Source: Neocallimastix lanati (nom. inval.) (taxonomy: Eukaryota; Neocallimastigomycota; Neocallimastigomycetes; Neocallimastigales; Neocallimastigaceae). From it: a stretch of DNA of 40,000 bases. The notes below the pieces were generated by a model that was not told the DNA's origin, searched no databases, and saw nothing but the letters and a program-made list of their open reading frames with translations. Positions 19,786 to 28,407 of the stretch are shown in pieces; within the stretch, counting starts at the first letter, position 1, and each line of letters opens with the position of its first letter. A program made the position numbers and the translations under genes. Location: positions 472,501 through 512,500 of the forward strand of contig JACVTC010000096.1 of the NCBI GenBank assembly GCA_016946835.1, read 5' to 3'.

Positions 19786-20670
19786 TTATAAGGGAAGTTT
19801 TCCTTCTTCCATTTTGGAGTTTAAAGATTCCTTTGAAATCTGACCTTTTTCCTCTAACTCAGCTAATTCCTTAAATGAATAAGGGCATTGCTTGACACCA
19901 TGACCTTCCTGGTTACATCTGAAACACTTATATGTTCTTTTATATGTATTGTTAGTCTCGTATTTTGGATTCTTATTTAAGAGTTTATCATTAGTGCGAC
20001 TTCTCATATTTCTTTTGGGGTTGTTAACTTCTATATAATTATTGGCAGAAAATTGTCTAAAAGGATGTTTCCCAGTTCTATTTGATTGAGAAAAGTTTGA
20101 ATAAACCCCCCGAGTATATAAAGTAGACATTACAGTTTCATTTGTTTCTTTCCTCTCTTCGGCTCTTTCGGCTAATTCCGCTTCCTCAAATGCATCCTCG
20201 AGATCTACACATCTTTGAGTTATAACCTGGGCTCTAGCAAAAGGTCGGTATGAAATGGATTCAGTATAATCCTCCACTGTTATGAAAGATTGATAAAGTC
20301 TTGGTAAATTATTGTAAAGTTTTTTATATCGCCAATTAAAATTTTTAATACTTTCTCCTCTTTTTATTTTTAATCTTTGTAATCTTTTACATTTATCCTG
20401 TGGAGTGATTTCTAAGGCTTCTTCTAAGGCTTCTTTTATTTTTTTCATAGTAGGAAATTCTTCTTCTTCATCTTCATTGACTTTCACCAGATCTTGTAAG
20501 ACTCCCCTGAGTTTGCCCTCAACACATTCAGTTGCCCATGTATGAATGCTTGCTGGATTGTTAATACCAGCTAATTTCATTAATCTTGTGAATTCTTCGG
20601 CCCAGATATCAACGTCTCTAGCATCTTCATCAAGCCTAGGTAGTAGTTCCTCAAGTTCTAAGATTTTCAT
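19786..20670 (-). CDS. E1 Gag, 294 aa
   Basis: Retrotransposon capsid-nucleocapsid precursor. I start it at the ATG at 20670; the frame has a TTG three codons upstream but no earlier ATG. The N-terminal two thirds are mostly helical, acidic and Leu-rich as in Ty3/Gypsy capsids. Near the C-terminus is one zinc knuckle, C-F-R-C-NQEG-H-GVKQ-C (CX2CX4HX4C), for RNA binding, at about residues 250-263. It ends ESLNSKMEEGKLPL, and the codons TCT TTA AAC in this tail form the frameshift heptamer. Pol follows in the -1 frame. Confidence 0.9.
   Translation of the reverse strand: MKILELEELLPRLDEDARDVDIWAEEFTRLMKLAGINNPASIHTWATECVEGKLRGVLQDLVKVNEDEEEEFPTMKKIKEALEEALEITPQDKCKRLQRLKIKRGESIKNFNWRYKKLYNNLPRLYQSFITVEDYTESISYRPFARAQVITQRCVDLEDAFEEAELAERAEERKETNETVMSTLYTRGVYSNFSQSNRTGKHPFRQFSANNYIEVNNPKRNMRSRTNDKLLNKNPKYETNNTYKRTYKCFRCNQEGHGVKQCPYSFKELAELEEKGQISKESLNSKMEEGKLPL
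19819..19825 (-). promoter_or_regulatory. E1 programmed -1 frameshift site
   Basis: Minus-strand T TTA AAC lies in the gag phase about 11 codons before the gag stop. Slipping back one base leads into the pol frame, which is open to the pol ATG. After an 8-nt spacer comes a small hairpin, GGAAG...CTTCC. U UUA AAC is an established -1 slippery heptamer. Confidence 0.8.
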
Positions 20671-20812
20671 TCTTGGCAATTTAATTTATTTTATTATATT
20701 ATTTTTAATATAGAATTAATTTTTTTTTTTTTATAATTAAAATTTCTTAATATTTATTTAAGTTATTAATTTTTCATATTATTTTCTTTGTGTCCTGCAT
20801 AGCTCGCCAATT
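20671..20812 (-). other. E1 short leader with tRNA-type primer site
   Basis: Only about 140 nt separate gag from the 5' LTR. Three nt inside the LTR the minus strand reads TGGCGAGCTATGCAGGAC (20809-20792). Its complement ends in CCA and can be read as acceptor stem plus part of a T arm, so a tRNA primer is likely. I cannot name the tRNA. Confidence 0.6.
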
Positions 20813-21496
20813 TGGTGCAGGTACACAATAAACTTCAAAAAAAAATGAAAATAATATATTAGTTAATAATTTAATTTCAATTTCCAGTTTTTTTTTTTAT
20901 TTTTTTTAACTCCTCATTTTTTATTAAGTATTTTCTTTTTCTTTTATACTTTTTTACTACATGAATTTTTATAATAATTTAAATTATTTTAATTCTTATT
21001 AGTATAATTATTACATGTGATTTTAAATAATATTTTTTAAGAGTTATTTTAATAATAAAAATATTAATACTAATATAATTAATATTATCTTTAATGACAA
21101 ATATTATTAATGATAAAATTAAAAAATTTAACAATAAAATTATTGGTAATATTTTTGATAATATAATTCTTGAAACAATTTAATATTAATAATAATTAAA
21201 TATAATAATAAAACAATTTAATTAATATAAGATAATAATTATTTAATAATTAGTCATTAATCAATTTAATTAAATAATGATTTTTTAATAATTAGTCATT
21301 AATCAATTTAATTAAATAATAATTTTTTAATAATTAGTCATTAATCAATTTAATTTGATAATTTATATAATTATTTTAAATTAAGAATAAAATTTTGGAA
21401 TTATAAAAATAGTTTAAAATATTTAATACATAAAGTTATTAAACTTAATTATAATTTCCAATAGTATAATACGAATTATTAGTTAGTTCCGTATCA
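20813..21496 (-). repeat. E1 5' LTR
   Basis: Nearly identical to 15114-15792 (684 versus 679 bp). It has the same three 42-bp repeats, but the two variant spacers (TAATGATTTT and TAATAATTTT) come in the opposite order. Confidence 0.9.
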
Positions 21497-21499
21497 GTA

Positions 21500-22288
21500 T
21501 GGTATGGTTCATATAATTTTAGGAATATAATAATAATTAACACAAATAATAAAATTACAATAAAAAAAATAATTTGTTTTAAAATCAATATTTATTTATT
21601 TAAATTTATAAAAGAAAAATAATAATATAATTATTTATTTAATAAAAAGAAAGTTATTCATTATATTTTATTTCACTAAAATTACATGTATTTATATTTT
21701 TTTATCAAATTAAAATTTGTAAAGCCTAACTATTTTTTTAATAAACTAATTACTAATTATTTTTATAAATAAAACATTTAAATTGAAATTGAATTATTAT
21801 TTTAGTTAATAATATTATTGTTATAAATAGTAGTTATATATTATTGAATTATTAATTATTTAATAATAGTTTAATACTAATATATATAAAATAAAAATAA
21901 AGAGATTATACAGAATATTTTATTGTGGTTTAGTTAAATTTAGTAATTAAAAATAAATTTAAATTGATAACGAAAATTTTAATAACTAATTAAATAGATT
22001 TGATTATTTTCAATATAACATAATACAAAAGAAATATAATATTAATATATTAAGTGGGCAAGGACAATATTCTTGGCTAAAGATTTTTAATACATTATAA
22101 TGGAATCGGATCGATAATTCAAAAAGGAATTATAAGTTAATTAGTGATTTATTAACTTAAGATTTCTATTTAGTAATATTTGAAGAATATTGGAAAGTTC
22201 CAATTATATAGAATAGAATAATCTATAAGGTTAGAATAATTTATATTATTCTAGCACAATTAGTATTATTTGTTCATTCTGTATTAAG
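21500..22288 (-). repeat. E2 3' LTR
   Basis: TGGTATGGTTC...TTCTGTATTAAG. Same length and, as far as read, same sequence as 34514-35302. Also accounts for the gene-free stretch here. Confidence 0.9.
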
Positions 22289-22299
22289 ATGCCCCCGCT
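22289..22299 (-). other. E2 polypurine tract candidate
   Basis: On the minus strand AGCGGGGGCAT adjoins the 3' LTR. Purine-rich but interrupted by C and T, so a weaker match than in E1 and E4. Confidence 0.45.
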
Positions 22300-22309
22300 A
22301 AGACTCAAG

Positions 22310-23287
22310 CTAGGTAGAAGCTGAGTTAAACTTGACAATATTTTTCAAATGGACATTACGATTCATTTGTATATTAGTAGCAGGGTCGGCTAAAGTGACT
22401 GTGTTGAATTGTTTCTTTACCACTTTCATAGGTCCAACAAAGTAAGGTTCTAATTTAGTTCGATTAAAGTTTCTTACTAGTACTAAATCACCTGGTTTTA
22501 TTCTTTTAGCTTGATTCATACTGGTCTTTTCTTCTCTCCTAGTAGCCCAATACTTCGAAGCATTTTTGATATTAGATGCGGCCTCCATTACCCATTGGTA
22601 GTGTGATACAAATTTTTCCAGTAGAATTTCGTCAGAAGACTTATTTATACCCTTAGTTGGTCTGGCAGCAATGTCAAAAGGTTGTTGGTCCTCCCTTCCA
22701 TAAACTAATTCAAAGCTTGAATGGTTGGTAATTGAGTTTTTAGTAGTTCTTAAAGCCCAAAGTGCAGATGGTAAAATTTCATCCCACTCTTTGTGTTGTT
22801 TTCCTAGTAATCGTAATAATTTTCCAATTTCTTTATTACGATTCTCAACTAAACCATTGCTTTCAGGATGATATGGAATGATAAATTTAACATATACATC
22901 ATATAAATCAAGGAAGATTTTTGTCATATCCGATGTAAATTGTGTTCCATTATCAGTAGTGATAATTTGAGGTACACCGTGTCGAGCAAATACATTAATT
23001 AAAAATTTTATCACATCCTGAGAAGTAACATTTTCAGTGGGCTCTGCCTCAACCCATTTAGTAAAATAATCAACCACAACGATTATATATTGATTATTAT
23101 TTCTGGTTTTATTTAGAGGTCCTATAATGTCCAATCCTAAGTGTGTAAATGGTCCTTCCACTTCAGTTGGTTTATCTTCCGTTTGTTCAGGGTATGGTTG
23201 AGATTTATTTAATTGACATTTTTCACATTTACCTATAATTCGCTTAATGTCATTAACCATATTGTTCCAATAGTAGCTCTTTTTCAA
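22310..23287 (-). CDS. E2 integrase part of Pol (frameshifted fragment), 325 aa
   Basis: The C-terminal part of Pol in another frame from the main pol ORF. It has the second half of the zinc site (C21, C24), the catalytic D53, D112, E148 (58 and 35 residues between), and a C-terminal GPMKVVKKQFNTVTL region like E1. Its first codon is TTG in the middle of a conserved K-S-Y-Y-W-N-N-M motif, so it is not a real start. The His pair of the zinc site lies upstream in the same frame, in the part overlapped by the end of the main pol ORF. Expression would need a second frameshift; more likely the copy is damaged or the base run is misread. Confidence 0.88.
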   Translation of the reverse strand: MKKSYYWNNMVNDIKRIIGKCEKCQLNKSQPYPEQTEDKPTEVEGPFTHLGLDIIGPLNKTRNNNQYIIVVVDYFTKWVEAEPTENVTSQDVIKFLINVFARHGVPQIITTDNGTQFTSDMTKIFLDLYDVYVKFIIPYHPESNGLVENRNKEIGKLLRLLGKQHKEWDEILPSALWALRTTKNSITNHSSFELVYGREDQQPFDIAARPTKGINKSSDEILLEKFVSHYQWVMEAASNIKNASKYWATRREEKTSMNQAKRIKPGDLVLVRNFNRTKLEPYFVGPMKVVKKQFNTVTLADPATNIQMNRNVHLKNIVKFNSAST

Positions 23288-26129
23288 ACGTTGATATGTC
23301 TTGTAATAGCCTTCGTGTCCTATACTGTGCGCTTGAAAAATTAATTGAAGTTTTTTCTTTTGTATCTGTAACTAATTTTCTATAATTATTGCCATCAACA
23401 AAGTAGTCCACACCATCAATTGTCGTAAATTTTTCTTCAATAAATTCCTTAATGGTTCTTGAAAGCAGGTTTTCATCTTGTTCTTTGATAATTTGTGTTG
23501 TTAAGATAACTTTTTCTTTTTCATTTTTCATTCTTGATAAAGCGTCTGCAACAACATTATTCTTCCCAGCTTCATATCGTAAATCAATTCCTAACATACT
23601 GACAGTCAAACACCATCTTGTATGGCGAGAGTTTTGTGGTTCCTTATTTTTAAGTAATCCGATTAAGGGTCTATGGTCTGTATATACTATAGTTTGCTTA
23701 GGATTTCCCATAATATAAGATTTTAATTTATTAATACAGTAAATTAGAGCAGCACCTTCTAGATCCGTAATTCCATAATTCTTTTCCGATTTAGATAAAC
23801 TTCTACTAATATAATGAACCGGATGCTCCTTTCCAGTTTCATCATCCTTTTGTAAAAGCACACCGCCTATTCCATCATAGGAAGCATCCGTTCTTATAAT
23901 AAATTCTCTATCAAATCTAGGAAATCTTAATATTGGGGCATTGATTAATCTTTCCTTAAGAATTTTAAAACTTTCTTCTTGTTCCTTTTTCCATTCAAAC
24001 TTAATACCTTTTCTTAATAGAGTGCAGAGAGGAGCAGTAACTTTTGCAAAGTCCTTAATAAAATTTCTATAATATCCAATGGCTCCTAAAAATGATCGAA
24101 GTTCATGAATGTTAGAGGGAGCCTTCCATTCTTTAATAGCTTCAACTTTGTTTTCCAATGGACTTAAACCTTCTGAGGATACTTTATGTCCAAGTACTTC
24201 TACTTCAGTTTGCATGAAAGAACACTTTTCGATATTGATTTTTAACTTATGTTCCTTGAATATTTCTAAGACTTGTTTAAGATGTTCTAGGTGTTCTTCT
24301 TCAGTTCTTGAGTAGATTAAAATATCATCTATAAAGTTATAGACGCATTTTCCTATTAAGGGAAATAGTATACGGTTCATTTCTCTTTGGAATGTAGCTG
24401 GAGCACCTGTTAAACCGAAGGGCATTACCTTGAATTGGTAGTTTCCGAACTTAGTTGTAAAGGTAGTGATTTCAACACTATCATCATCCATTAATATTTG
24501 ATGATAACCGGAATAAAGATCTAATGTTGAGAAGATTTTTGCTCCATCTAAGCTATCAAAAATTTCCTCAATATTTGGTAAAGAATAAGAATCCTTCTTA
24601 GTTGCTTCATTTACTTTCCTATAGTCAATACACAGGCGCCATTTACCGTTCTTTTTAGGCACAAGTACTACTGGTGATGACCATTCTGAATATGAAGGTT
24701 TAATTAATCGTTTATATATGAGTTTGGTTAATTCTTCTTTTAAGATATCTGTTTTTAATTTACTAAGTCGATAAAATTTTTGTTTAATAGGTTTAACTCC
24801 TTCCTTAAGAATAATTTTGTGTGGTGATAAATCTGAAGGTGTTAATTCTTCAGAAGAAGTTGCAATTATATCAATATATTCTTCAAGTAATTTAGTAATA
24901 GCTTCTCTATAATTTGAATTAATTGTACTTTGAAAAACTGTGTCATATATATATTTTATGGGTGGTAATCCTTCAATCGTTTTCAATTGTTGCTTAGCTT
25001 CTTGGTGATTCAATGCTTTGATTACACATAATAATTTTTCTTCGTCATCATATTCATTATTAATAGATGCAATTTCTTCAATTAAACCTTGATCATTAAA
25101 TCGACAAAGACTATATCTAATTGGATGTATAAATAACTGATTATCAATTTGAGTTTTGAGGTTGATTAATATATCATAGAATGGATCTTCCTTGTCTATA
25201 ATTCTACACGTAACAAGTAGTTCTAGTTCATTAATTTTTACGGGAACTTTGATTAACACATCTTCTGAGTAATCATCATTCATCGTTGCTAAACGTATTC
25301 GTCCTGCACTAACTCCTATAGGTTCATACTGATAAGGTAATTTATCTAAAAATTGCTTTGTGATAATACTTAAGTTGCTACATGAATCTATTAAAGCCTT
25401 ACCACGAACTCCATCTACTATTACATCAACCATAGCAATATCATCTTCTTGTGGTTCATGATGTTTACTTTTATATGTATGATCTATATTGTTCGTTATT
25501 ATTGTAGTAGCACACATATTATCCACTGCACCTGAAATTTTAGTATTATTCTTTTCTAATTTAAGTCCTTGTGATACTTGAGACCGTATCTTTGGAGCAA
25601 CGTCCAATAATTGTCCAAATGTAATATTGCAATTACTGGAGTTTAAATCTTTGATCACGTCATAACTATCACAATCAGTTTGCATTTGTATTCTTTTTGG
25701 AATTCTAGTTGGCATAATTTCAGTTGACTTTTCTGATGATTTTTCTTGAATTAATTTATTTAAAGTTTGTTTAGAATTATTTCCTTCCTGAGAAGTTTCT
25801 TCATTAATAATATTAACAATACTATTTTTATTATTTTCCACAGAAGTACTAGTACTAGCTCTTTCCTTATCTCTTAGCTCTTTCTCAATCCTCTTTTCTT
25901 TCTCTATTCTGGGTTGAGCCATAATCGAAGGATGTAATTGAGTTGTTGGCTTTTTGACTGGTCGCGATGTTCCCCTTAATTGATTTTCTTTTTGTTTTCG
26001 TAAACCTGGAGTAACTATTGGCTTAGGATCATCTCTTAGACTACGGTGAACCCTCTTTCCTCTTTGGTCACTAGTCTCTTCATCTTTAGGATTTGCCTTT
26101 CTCTTTATAACGTTTACTAAGTAATCCAA
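23253..26129 (-). CDS. E2 Pol: protease, RT, RNase H; 958 aa
   Basis: The frame has no ATG at its beginning: the marked first codon is TTG, and the frame is open upstream to the gag frameshift site at 26306, so it is made as a Gag-Pol fusion. A charged N-terminal region is followed by NITFGQLLDVAPKIR at about 168-182 (shared with E1). The protease-like site is D-S-C-S at 248-251 instead of D-S-G. RT has F-I-D-D at 599-602, and RNase H begins near R-T-D-A. The last roughly 33 residues no longer resemble E1, because a run of six T (plus strand 23351-23356) shifts the frame just before the integrase zinc site. The rest looks intact. Confidence 0.92.
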   Translation of the reverse strand: MDYLVNVIKRKANPKDEETSDQRGKRVHRSLRDDPKPIVTPGLRKQKENQLRGTSRPVKKPTTQLHPSIMAQPRIEKEKRIEKELRDKERASTSTSVENNKNSIVNIINEETSQEGNNSKQTLNKLIQEKSSEKSTEIMPTRIPKRIQMQTDCDSYDVIKDLNSSNCNITFGQLLDVAPKIRSQVSQGLKLEKNNTKISGAVDNMCATTIITNNIDHTYKSKHHEPQEDDIAMVDVIVDGVRGKALIDSCSNLSIITKQFLDKLPYQYEPIGVSAGRIRLATMNDDYSEDVLIKVPVKINELELLVTCRIIDKEDPFYDILINLKTQIDNQLFIHPIRYSLCRFNDQGLIEEIASINNEYDDEEKLLCVIKALNHQEAKQQLKTIEGLPPIKYIYDTVFQSTINSNYREAITKLLEEYIDIIATSSEELTPSDLSPHKIILKEGVKPIKQKFYRLSKLKTDILKEELTKLIYKRLIKPSYSEWSSPVVLVPKKNGKWRLCIDYRKVNEATKKDSYSLPNIEEIFDSLDGAKIFSTLDLYSGYHQILMDDDSVEITTFTTKFGNYQFKVMPFGLTGAPATFQREMNRILFPLIGKCVYNFIDDILIYSRTEEEHLEHLKQVLEIFKEHKLKINIEKCSFMQTEVEVLGHKVSSEGLSPLENKVEAIKEWKAPSNIHELRSFLGAIGYYRNFIKDFAKVTAPLCTLLRKGIKFEWKKEQEESFKILKERLINAPILRFPRFDREFIIRTDASYDGIGGVLLQKDDETGKEHPVHYISRSLSKSEKNYGITDLEGAALIYCINKLKSYIMGNPKQTIVYTDHRPLIGLLKNKEPQNSRHTRWCLTVSMLGIDLRYEAGKNNVVADALSRMKNEKEKVILTTQIIKEQDENLLSRTIKEFIEEKFTTIDGVDYFVDGNNYRKLVTDTKEKTSINFSSAQYRTRRLLQDISTFEKELLLEQYG

Positions 26130-26299
26130 TTCTTTGGAACCATCCGACTCATCATCAAAATCTTCGTAATAATCCGTAGTAGTACCTTCTTGGAAATCAG
26201 CAGTTTCTTCATAATCATCATCTTCTTTTAAGTCAACTGTTTTGGAACGATGGCAGACTGAAGCAATTTTTTTGACGATGGGAGTGCTTCTACTCCCTT

Positions 26300-27217
26300 T
26301 TAGTGGTTTAAATGATTTTCATAAAACTTCTTGCGGTTATTTTCCAATATAGAATTTAATTTAGGACAGTTTCGTTTGGTATGTCCTTCATTGCTACAAA
26401 ACCAGCAAGTACTAATTTTCATTTCTTTCATCTTGTTAGTGAGATTTTCTATAGATACATTTTTGTGGGTTTTTGGTTTGTTAAAATCATTTGAAATGTT
26501 CTTATTAAAATTACTTTTAGAGTTAAGGAGATTGTAACGAGTCTTATCATAATATTCAGTACTATTTTTAATAGATAAACGATCAACTTTTTCAGCTATA
26601 GCGAATGCTTTGGTAATAGAAATATTGTCTTTAAGCATAACCTTTCTCCATGCGTCAGGATTATTGGTTAAGGAATCTGCATAATCTAAAACACTAATTT
26701 TTCTTCTTCTCTTTTTATCCAATTTATGGTACAAAGATCTATAACGGACATTAAAATCTTTAACTTTCTCGTTCTTCTTTATTTTCATGGAACGCAATTC
26801 TCGTAACAAGTTGGTTTGATCTTCTTTAAGTCCATAGAAAGTCTTCAGATGATTTATGATTTCATCAAGGCTTGGGTAGGTGGTAGTAGATTCACTTTCT
26901 TCATCATCTTCTCCTTCACTATCGCTATCGAAATCAGAATCTTCATCTTCAGTAAGGTCATTTCCATCTTCTAGTTCTTGGATAATTTCTCTTGGTTCTC
27001 CAGAAGCCGTTAATATACAAGCAGTAAAAATAGTTTCAGGATCCTTGATATGTTGGTATTTTATCCATGCCTTTAACTCATTTGCCCAGGAGTTGATGTC
27101 AAGGTTTTGTTTAGTAAGCTTTTCAAAATCTTTTAATTCTTTCTTTAATTCTCTGAAACTAAGCTTACTTTCTGGAGTACTCTCTGTTGGAGTACTGGAA
27201 GTACTGGATGTTCTCAT
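26300..27217 (-). CDS. E2 Gag, 305 aa
   Basis: Starts at a true ATG. A helical capsid-like region is interrupted by an acidic Asp/Glu/Ser stretch (about 84-112). A zinc knuckle C-W-F-C-SNEG-H-TKRN-C lies near the C-terminus (about residues 272-285). It would bind the element RNA and build the particle. It is the upstream partner of pol through the slip site overlapping its last codons (CAT TTA AAC CAC TAA). Confidence 0.9.
   Translation of the reverse strand: MRTSSTSSTPTESTPESKLSFRELKKELKDFEKLTKQNLDINSWANELKAWIKYQHIKDPETIFTACILTASGEPREIIQELEDGNDLTEDEDSDFDSDSEGEDDEESESTTTYPSLDEIINHLKTFYGLKEDQTNLLRELRSMKIKKNEKVKDFNVRYRSLYHKLDKKRRRKISVLDYADSLTNNPDAWRKVMLKDNISITKAFAIAEKVDRLSIKNSTEYYDKTRYNLLNSKSNFNKNISNDFNKPKTHKNVSIENLTNKMKEMKISTCWFCSNEGHTKRNCPKLNSILENNRKKFYENHLNH
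26306..26312 (-). promoter_or_regulatory. E2 programmed -1 frameshift site
   Basis: Minus-strand T TTA AAC in the gag phase, two codons before the gag stop. The -1 frame continues without a stop into pol. An 8-nt spacer (CACTAAAA) leads to a perfect hairpin, GGGAGT-AGAAGC-ACTCCC. Same heptamer and spacer length as in E1. Confidence 0.88.
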
Positions 27218-27383
27218 AAAATAAAATTTATTGTATCTATAGAATGCTAAACCTCGTAATGTATAAATTGTTATAAAAAAGTAAAAATAAAAAAAATTAA
27301 AAAAAAATAAATCTTTTAACTAATAAAATTATTAATTATTTATTATTATTAATCACTTATTAAATTATAATAATCGTGCAATC

Positions 27384-27530
27384 TGATAGTACACACTGTC
27401 TGACGTGCAGCTTACCTCTTGAAAGGTGTCATGCCACGCGTGTGCCACGGTTACTATTTTCAATATAAAAAATAGCAGTCCAGAGCCTACTAGCCCAATT
27501 ACTATGAAGGATAAACTTAACCCGGAAATC
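27384..27530 (-). promoter_or_regulatory. Conserved structured leader block, E2 copy
   Basis: Lies 167-313 nt upstream of the gag ATG, the same distance as the related block in E4. Word order matches 12126-12280, while the inverted repeat in the variable part differs (CTATTTT...AAAATAG here). Minus-strand AGAG|GTAAGC at about 27415 fits a 5' splice site, and CATTCTATAG shortly before the ATG could be a 3' site, so a leader intron is possible. Confidence 0.65.
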
Positions 27531-27591
27531 TATGCACGAATATTAGTTTAATTTAATATTAATTAATATTTTTAACAATTAATAATAATTA

Positions 27592-27596
27592 GTTAC
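27592..27596. repeat. E3 target-site duplication, left copy
   Basis: GTTAC, repeated at 34378-34382 right after the other E3 LTR. Five bases is typical for Ty3/Gypsy integration. Confidence 0.85.
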
Positions 27597-28370
27597 TATA
27601 AAGTTTTGATTTAAAAAAATAGATTATAAGTCAAAAATTATAATAACACTAAATAACACAAAAATGTTTTATAAACAAATAAGTTTTATTATATTTAGAT
27701 TTTAAAATAATCTTTATTAATTATTAGTGTTATTAACAATAAATCGTTAATAACAATTACATCGATTAAAATACATGAAATTTGGTTAACTATTTATATT
27801 TTTATCTTATTACATTTAGAATATATAATTCCTATTGAATTATATTATCTAACTATTTATTTAAAAACAATACTAACCTAAACTAATAATAAATAATTAA
27901 CTATTACTAAATAAAGAGAATTATAATTAATAACTAAAATAAATATAAACAATTTCAATCGAGCTCATTTATTATTTATTTATTATTTAAATATTATTAA
28001 TAAATTCTTATTATATTTTCTATTTAAAATTAATATAAAAGTTGTCATAATTATTTAATATGATTTTAGCATAAAATGCCGCAAGTTTCAACATGACTAA
28101 TTGCATAGTTTCATGTTGTTAATTTATCTTGTAAAAAACCTTAACTCTTATTATTTAAATTAAATTACATAAAAAGAAATGATTTTCAATTACTAGTTTC
28201 ACAAGAGAAATTTTTAATTTATTAATATGATTGGGAAGAAGTCGAAGTTTTGTTTAAAATTATTTGCAATAATTTTATACACGTGATTTTTAATAGATTT
28301 ATTTCAATTTTACTTAAATTTATGATTAAATTTAATTAAAATTTATAAAGATATTAATAATATCTTTACA
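27597..28370 (-). repeat. E3 3' LTR
   Basis: TATAAAGTTTTG...ATCTTTACA; identical in length and, as read, in sequence to 33604-34377. A perfect 10-bp hairpin (TAAAGATATT-AAT-AATATCTTTA, 28346-28368) lies at its end. Confidence 0.93.
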
Positions 28371-28407
28371 ATCTCGCCCATTAAGTCGAGCTCCTGCGAG
28401 ATTAACT
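28371..28407 (-). other. E3 region next to 3' LTR, with inverted repeat
   Basis: ATCTCGC (28371-28377) and GCGAGAT (28396-28402) are inverted copies around an 18-nt centre. Minus-strand GGGCGAGA is the only purine-rich candidate for a polypurine tract. Confidence 0.45.

Larger units (their letters stand above)
15114..21496 (-). mobile_element. E1: complete Ty3/Gypsy LTR retrotransposon, two ORFs
   Basis: LTRs 15114-15792 and 20813-21496 (TG...CA, nearly identical) are flanked by GTAT at 15110-15113 and 21497-21500. It holds a tRNA-type primer site, a gag ORF, a pol ORF in the -1 frame and a polypurine tract. All catalytic residues are intact. Confidence 0.9.

Noticed and set aside
27384-27530. 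Leader block as a hammerhead or other known self-cleaving ribozyme
   Set aside because: TGACG and GAAA words occur, but the complete hammerhead core (CTGANGA with GAAA in the right order and stems) is not found in either copy.
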